Source: Gracilaria vermiculophylla (taxonomy: Eukaryota > Rhodophyta > Florideophyceae > Gracilariales > Gracilariaceae). Taken from it: a DNA stretch of 64,000 nt. A model generated the notes under the pieces. It saw only the letters and a program-made list of their open reading frames with translations, was not told where the DNA came from and did no database searches. The position numbers and the translations under genes are program-made. This document shows, piece by piece, positions 57,778 to 64,000 of this stretch; positions within the stretch are counted from its first letter, which is position 1; the number at the start of each line of letters is the position of its first letter. The DNA lies in the NCBI GenBank assembly GCA_019155205.2, contig JAHNZQ020000004.1, forward strand, positions 299,822 through 363,821, in the 5' to 3' direction.

Positions 57778-60235
57778 TACCTCATATGAGGTAGAACTAT
57801 CTCATATGAGGTAAAATTTGATCAAAAGAATTGTAATGAAACATTTATGGCTTTGAACCTCCAACATATACTAGATGATGGTGATGGGAACCTAGATGAG
57901 CAACAAAGCTGAAGTTGTGAAGAATATACACTCAGTCAGGCTCCTCACCATTTCTTATCCTCCTTCTTTAGCTCAAAATCAGAAAAAATGCCGAACCAAA
58001 CCGAACCTCGTCTGATGACAGGCAATACCGTCTTTTTTCCTGCATCCTTGTTACGTCAGTGGGAGAGTGTAAGAAACTATTTGGTTCAGTTTAGAAGTCA
58101 AAGATGCTTTCCGGGACAGTTGTCGACGTCATTGTCGCCGAAAGTAACGGTCGTCGTCTGAAATCTGTCACTGTCGATTGGCTTATTCAGTCTCGCACTA
58201 AGCGCGTGACACTGAAACTTGTCAACATCAAGCGCGACGACCCCTCTTCATCAAAGGAGCACTGTCCAATCCGGATGACGCACCTCTAGAGACTGAGATC
58301 ACTCCTGAAAACCATGAGCAGAATCAGGTTGCCCCATCGGCCGTTACGCCCACGGAGCCTTACACGGTGGAGATTGATGTAGATTGCGTGGAGCATGGAC
58401 GGACGTGGAAATTTGGGTAAGTGTCATATCCTCTCAATGGCCCGGTCCCATCTAAGACCTGGAAGGTCATTGGTCAAGTTGGAGATGTGCTCACTTACTG
58501 TAATGCGCCCCATGACTTTACGCCGTATGACTTCTTTATGTACACGTTTCCCGTGATGCATCTTACAAAGATTGCCAGGCTCACTAATGTCAACATCGAT
58601 GAGACTATGTATCGTCCAGTCACGCCGGGAGAGATACTCAAGTTATTTGGTGTTTTAATCATGATGACCAAGTACAAAGTTGGAATCAGGAGAGACTTGT
58701 GGCGAACCGCAGGCTTCACAAAGTATGGGCTAGTGGCTAATTTTGGAAGATTCATGTCACGCGCAAGATTTGATACTATTCTGAGCAACATTCGGTTCAG
58801 CTCTTTGGCCGAAAGGTCAGATGTTCTTGAGTCTCACTCTCGCTGATCAGTTGTAAGTGGGTTTGTTGACGCTATCAATTCTCACCGCGCAAGATACGTC
58901 ACCCCATCTGACAACATCTGTGTTGACGAAAGCATGTCCAGGTGGTATGGATTGGGCGAGAGTTGGATTGACGTAGGGCTTCCGCATTATGTTGCTCTGG
59001 ACAAGAAGCCTGAGAACGGGTGTGAGATTCGAACCGCCGCCTGCGGGAAGAGTGGAATGATGCTTCGATTAGAGATTGTGACTGGATCAACAGGGTCTGA
59101 GTTTTGCACTTTTGAAGATGAATTTAGCGCCTCTGCTGCGGACACTCTACGCCTAGTCATACCCTGGCTAAGAACTGATAGGATTGCCTGTGGCGATTCG
59201 TGGTTTGCATCTGTGTCAACTGCACAGGCTTTAATGCGGTACAGAATGCGATTCATCGGTGTTTTCAAGGGAGCGACTCATCAGTATCCGATGAGGTTAC
59301 TGTCAGAACAAAAGCTATCAGCTCGGGGTCATCATCTTTGTATGGTCAGCGAATCACCAGGAGATACTATGAAGCTTATGGCGGTGCTTTGGGTGGATCG
59401 GCAGAGAAGATAATTTATTAGCTCCTGTTCAGTAACCTGGCCGGGTGAGGTCATTGAGAGATCGAGGTGGAGGAAGGATGGCGAGATCACGAGGAAGGTA
59501 GATTTTTGCGTTGACATCCTGCAAGTAGCAGAAGACTACTACAAGACGTGTGGACAAATCGACAGACACAATTGCTGTCCGCAAAATTCTCTAGATTTGG
59601 AGAAAGTATTCGAAGTGAAGTCCTGGGCCCACAGAGTTAAACACCACGCTGCTATCCGTGTGCATTTTTGACGCCTGGCTTGTGTACAAACACTCAATGG
59701 GTCCGCGCGTCACGATGTCTCAGACAGTGTTTTATGAAAAACGTGCAGAAGGTCTGATTGAGAACTCGTACAACGGTGTGGGTATACGCGGCACGGATGT
59801 GGATATCCCTCGTTACGAACGTATGCAAGAAGGCCTGAGCGGGGTGAGCCTATATCTCACGCCGACGAGTCGCAAGCGGAAGCCAGCCGACGGGTCTCTG
59901 ACAAATGCGGTCTACCAAGGACAGAGCCGTGAATGCAAAACATTTAAGAAATCCAAGTTTATTTGCTCTGGAAGTCGTGATGAGCGAAACGATAACGTTT
60001 TTCTATGCCACTGTGACACTGGTCGCCATTGTTTTATCGTTCATGTACGGGACTTCCATGATGTCGTTACCTCGTAAAAATGCCGTTAATGCATAGCGAG
60101 CACAAATATGCCAGGAATGTATGGGGCTTATGGGCAACGTGTCAGGCCAAATGGAAAAAATTAACAGTTTTTTTAATCGGCACTCCTCAATCTAGTCTCC
60201 CTCATATGAAGTAATCGGCTACCTCATATGAGGTA
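57778..60235 (+). mobile_element. piggyBac-like transposon with palindromic termini
   Basis: Each end carries two copies of a palindrome around CCTCATATGAGG. The outer ones are perfect, TACCTCATATGAGGTA at 57778-57793 and 60220-60235. The inner ones are imperfect, at ~57799-57814 and ~60198-60213. Offsets of 21 and 22 bp make the ends inverted repeats of each other. The body encodes a decayed piggyBac-family transposase. There is no TTAA beside the outer palindromes, so the exact borders are uncertain. Confidence 0.8.
58104..60077 (+). pseudogene. piggyBac-like transposase (DDE_Tnp_1_7), multiply broken
   Basis: It begins at ATG 58104 (MLSGTVVDVIVAESNG), shifts phase near 58255, and from ~58421 reads the DDE_Tnp_1_7 domain: FTPYDFFMYTFPVMHL, GEILKLFGVLIMMTKYKVGI, ICVDESMSRWYG (first Asp), GLPHYVALDKKPENGCEIRT and ACGDSWFASVSTA (second Asp). 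In-frame stops: TAA ~58418, TGA 58844-58846, TAA 59411-59413. A further shift near 59650 leads to the 3' part, which ends in a cysteine/histidine-rich segment (CHCDTGRHCFIVH) that could be the remnant of the family's C-terminal zinc finger. It is inactive. Confidence 0.85.
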
Positions 60236-61699
60236 GACGGCCTGGTCAACAGAAACTAGGGCTAGAGTGTGAATACAGCGAACAGTGGAAAATAGCTGCA
60301 AGGACAGGATGGCAGAGCCTTTTGTTTATTGAGATATGTTAGATTTCGCCACAGTATTTTACTCTACAGAATAGTATTAAAGGGTGCCGGCGTCACCGCT
60401 GCCATCCTCGGAAAACATCATCAAAGGTGCCGACTCCAAGTATTCCCCTTGCGGTGGTATATTCTCCTCACCGAGGGATATCCCGTGGCACTCGGCTGCT
60501 CATCCGCCCTGTTTGCCAAGAGTGTCCCTAGTTATGATTTTTTTTACCAGCACTAATGTGCTCGCCCTTACATAAGATTCTTTACCGGCTTTGCCTTTTT
60601 CTGTCGTTACGGCACCCCATCGCCCACTATTGTGGTATAGCCTCCACTTTCGTGGATCATACGAGCCTAGCGGCCTGTGCTGCTGTACTTCCCTTCATCT
60701 CCTCTTGGAATAGCCACACCTCTCATACACCTAAATTGTGGGGATGTGGTTCTCCAGCCTCTCTAACATAGTGCAGAACGTACCTCTTCATGCCTTCGAA
60801 TCCGAATTATTCCTGCAATTCTCTCTCAAGATTGCTTTCCTCATTGGGTCATCTCTAGTAGAAAACGATCTGGAACGTCTTCGTGGTGCTTCTTTGCTTG
60901 CTGGCTTTTGCGCTACAAATGGTCTCCCGACAAAAAAAGTGGATCACTTGAGATTTTGTATTTTCCTGCTTTGAGGTGCTTTCATTTCCCCCGGATGATC
61001 TTTATTTTTCTCTTTCTAATGGTCGTGATGCCAAGAAACCCCTCTGGCGCGGAGATCTTTGTTATTCGAAGGCACTGCCACCTTGAAGGCGATGGCGTTG
61101 AAGCCCGGATGCCCTCGCGGATCCTGACCCAGTCTGGATCTCGTTCACCCAATAGGGCTCCACGGTCTGCGGGCCAAGGACCGGAAATCCAAGACCATTT
61201 TTAAGCTTTGTTGGATAGCATAATGCCCAGTGCTTGATCGTCTGTGGCATTTCCCGTAGTCACGGTCAATTCCACCGCACATGAACTCAACAGCACATGC
61301 TGGTGTCCACACCGACTAGGGTGAGACACTCAAAGAGAAGCTTCGCTAGTTGCGGGCTTCCCAAAACGCCGTTGCTAGGTATTAAGCAACCCTTCGGGTG
61401 CATGTGGAAGGTAGCCCTGCTAGGAATATTGTCAAGGACCTCGACATGAAACGGGCGGATGTGTCAATGGTGCTAAAATTCTTTGGTGGTCTTGCATCCT
61501 TCATGGAAGGGATTGAGTTCCTGTTTAGCCGTGTTCTAGTCTGTCTTGAGACGTTGAATCAATTACTTTAGATTGATTCGCCTACAATTTCCGCCCAGAC
61601 TGCTCTCTGCCAGCGCTCAGAACGCAAAAAGAAGCGGAATGAACGCCTCGGGCGGAAGTCAACAAGGCAGAAGCGTTTTGCCTGTGCTGCATTGACTTC
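60236..61699. other. Region upstream of the retroelement, possibly its 5' LTR/leader
   Basis: 1.46 kb with only short frames. Its position just before the gag-like sequence would fit an LTR and leader, but the second LTR would lie outside the window, so this cannot be checked here. Confidence 0.3.
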
Positions 61700-61768
61700 A
61701 TGAAAGTCTTCAAGGAGTGACTCTTATCGTTTTAACAGCTCCAAAGCCGATACTTAGGACCAGAAAGG

Positions 61769-62507
61769 GTGTTCATCCCACTACAAGTGGTTGTCGGCAA
61801 CGCTGGGGTCATGCGAGCACGCTCGAAGTGCCGTTGGCACTTGGGCTTCAATGAGCTTGCTTCGATGATCCCGATGTACCGGAAGTTGTTTTCCTACCGG
61901 TACTACTGGCTGGAGAATACTCCTGTGGATCGAAGCCCACGTTACACAGGAAAAGTGGAAGATTGCGTAAAACGGATGCAACTGACACATGGCAACTAGA
62001 ACATTTCTGGAGAAGACCAAATATTGGTGCTGGACTTCCTAGCGCGCTTTGTCGTGGAACCTGAAGTACGCATCATGAACGAGGGACAAACCTACTTCAC
62101 TATGACGTATTTCTCAAGTGGGATGGCCGAGGACCAATTCATCTCCGTTAGAGCCTCGAGTCGTGCGACAAAAGTACGGGTTATTTGTTGGCTGGGGGCA
62201 TAGTACTTACTGTGCTTCTACGCCACCAAGCAGCCCATTCAGGCTACCATCGTCGCCTTGCGAAGTACCGACTATAGAGAAGGTGGGACGGAAACCAAAT
62301 ATTCAGTACGCCTCGACAAGGCTTTCCACCATGGTGGAAATGTTCTATCCGGCGACAGAGCGGTGTACGGTGTTCATCGACGGATTGAATCAGGCGATAA
62401 AAAGACTGATAGCTGAATGTCGAGAACATCGGCCAAATCTGAAATATTTGGAGCTCGTCCAGTACGCGCAGGCCGGAGGTGATGCGCTTCGTGCCCGTCC
62501 CTCTTAA
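61769..62507 (+). pseudogene. Gag-like coding remnant
   Basis: Pieces in different phases: NELASMIPMYRKLFSYRYYW, then LDFLARFVVEPEVRIMNEGQ with MAEDQFISVRASS, then the FIDGLNQAIK block ending at a TAA at 62505. The order fits a retrotransposon Gag (capsid) domain. Frameshifts lie near 62000, 62200 and 62350. Confidence 0.55.
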
Positions 62508-62858
62508 CCAAGATGTAAATCCTCTAAAGCGCTGGTTATGGGGGAAGGGAGGCTTTCTCCATTTCTTTGATTCATAGCTGACGTGCAACCTTGAGGAGGA
62601 TATGATCATGTTCCATTCGCCCAAGTCAATGCTCTGTACGTTTCGACCACAGGACATCCGTGTATGATAGAGGTCACCTGAGACACAGCACAAGATGATC
62701 TCTTCTTTTCTGCTGGAAAGGGAAGAATACAATCACCACGTATCCCGTATAAAAAGGGGTGCGCCCACAATCAGTGAACAGGTTGGTGAGAATTTGGTAT
62801 GCCAGGATTAGTAGCCGAACCTCGAGAAGCTATCTAGCGACGCGCGGCAAGCCTGATC

Positions 62859-62900
62859 TGCCACATTTATGACGCTCTTGGTCATACGTCTCCGCAATGT
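62859..62900 (+). pseudogene. CCHC zinc knuckle of Gag, mutated
   Basis: Reads CHIYDALGHTSPQC. It keeps the C-x2-[C]-x4-H-x4-C spacing, with tyrosine (TAT) in place of the second cysteine (TGT), a single G-to-A change. It supports the retroelement call. Confidence 0.6.
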
Positions 62901-64000
62901 CTCTTGTCGATCAGGGAATTTCCATCCACGGTGACCAACTACGAGGCACTGACTTCGGAAGAGAAGGCATCGGTCTGGATCGTATCATATCTTCGGCCAG
63001 AGGTGCAATTCTCCAAGGTAGACCCACAAAACCCGCAGTAGCAGCAACACTTCGTTCATTCAATAGGCTCTCTCCGGAGACATACGAACACACAATCTGC
63101 TTCAGCTAGAAATCAAGGCCCAAATAGCCGAGCCCTTGTGACAAAGGAAGCAAAAAAATCTACTCAGGGGGCCTCAACCGAGGGAAAATAATTGTGATAG
63201 TCACCCCTTTGAGAGAGGCGTTAACAGAACTGATTTTTGTGTTGCCCGAGGCACAGAACCCTCGCTTTACGCCGAAAATCTCAACAAAGGAGCACGCCGC
63301 TATCCCGGACTCGGCAAGCTTTTGGGTTCTCCGTCGACCATGGATACGGGTGGAAAATATCCGGATCCCGGATAGAAACCTAATAATGGCCAAGCGTAAC
63401 TTTATGGTCTACGCCGAGCTTGACCTAAGCCTGCAAATTATAGTAGAGTATCTCACGCTTTTACATACCGGTGCAGGTGCCATCTTTTTTTTAAAATCAG
63501 TTTTATCCACGCACTTGCGGTCACTTTTATGTTCAGGAACGGCAATGAATATATCCCGGACGTAAACGGCAACCCATTGAAAACGGTAGAAACGATTGAT
63601 ATAGTCGTTTGAATGGGATCTTTGATCGTGAAGCTTGACTTCGTGGTATGTTGGTTGCTGGTCAGTACAACTGGTATGTGACTATTGCAATCGATTCCAC
63701 TATTCCACTAAGCCCCGCCAATGGCGTGTCGAGTTAGATGATGGCTCCTCTATACCCTTCGGATGCAACCGGCTAAAGCATGCTTTGCAGAAGAAAGAGC
63801 TGCTTCCTGCAGTGCGGTACCTAAAGCCATGTTCCTGGGAATCTCCGAAGCTTTGTGTTGCTTTTTAAATGCGAATAATGGCAGGAACGCAAGTCATGGG
63901 GGACATAAACACCGATAACCACGGTTTACGGGTGGTTAAATCCCTTCATTCGGTGTACGAGAGTGGGCAACTAATCTTTGCTAACGAAATTTAACAGGTG

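Larger units (their letters stand above)
61700..64000 (+). mobile_element. Decayed LTR-type retroelement, gag and protease part, runs off the window
   Basis: Fragments in several phases line up as Gag then protease. The Gag core includes ILVLDFLARFVVEPEVRIMN (~62020), FIDGLNQAIKRLIAECREHR (~62370) and LELVQYAQAGGDALRAR (~62450). A zinc knuckle at 62859-62900 has its second cysteine replaced. A retropepsin-type motif HTGAGA (63464-63481) stands where DTGAGA is expected. Many stops and frameshifts show it is dead. Reverse transcriptase and integrase would lie past position 64000. The Ty3 or Ty1/copia class cannot be told. Confidence 0.65.

Noticed and set aside
1..64000. tRNA and rRNA genes
   Set aside because: I scanned both strands by eye for B-box-like GGTTCGA motifs; the few near-matches, such as 55100-55130 and 59030, do not fold into a tRNA. 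A covariance-model scan would settle this.

Overview
The window looks like nuclear DNA of a compact, intron-poor eukaryote. Most genes are single uninterrupted ATG-to-stop reading frames. They sit in tight, often divergent pairs, broken up by long stretches of repeats and decayed transposons. A sulfotransferase, an FG-GAP/ASPIC secreted protein, a bacterial-type radical SAM protein, many putative N-terminal targeting peptides and the gene-island/repeat-desert layout are compatible with a florideophyte red alga such as Chondrus. That assignment is inference from content, not from a database match.

Region by region. 1-7.3 kb: 5' end of a sulfotransferase (-), an AlkD-like DNA glycosylase (+), acetyl-CoA synthetase (-) divergent from a type II membrane protein (+). 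7.3-9.3 kb: a copy of a dispersed repeat and a 51-bp tandem repeat. 9.3-25.3 kb: the densest gene block, with a secreted FG-GAP/ASPIC protein (-), two tandem PP2C phosphatases (+), a DEAD-box helicase (+), a radical SAM protein (-), a multi-pass membrane protein (+) and a TKL-type kinase (-). 25.3-37.8 kb: a gene-poor, largely AT-rich segment. It holds a longer, inverted copy of the same dispersed repeat, two decayed reading frames (one broken by a 62-bp tandem duplication, one by a single TAA) and one intact 803-residue protein of unknown function. 37.8-39.0 kb: a gene whose first exon encodes a signal peptide followed by histidine; it has one 72-nt intron and encodes an LPMO-like secreted copper oxygenase. 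40.6-53.3 kb: a second gene block with a delta-12-type desaturase (-), a DUF1963 protein (-), a hypothetical protein (-), the UFM1 protease UFSP2 (+), a membrane-anchored PEBP-like protein (-), a UPF0126/TRIC-like channel (-), an EF-hand protein (+) and a telobox Myb protein (-). 53.7-64 kb: a transposon graveyard with two inverted Tc1-like elements of identical length (1280 bp), a piggyBac-like element with palindromic ends, and the gag/protease part of a decayed LTR-type retroelement that runs off the window.

The genes do not form one pathway. They are housekeeping and signalling genes (acetate activation, desaturation, protein phosphorylation/dephosphorylation, UFMylation, RNA metabolism, DNA repair) arranged as divergent or convergent pairs with gaps of roughly 0.1-0.7 kb inside the gene blocks. 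The most unusual items are the LPMO-like gene, the AT-rich segment with its orphan and decayed frames, the bacterial-type radical SAM gene and the palindrome-ended transposon. No tRNA, rRNA or CRISPR was found.
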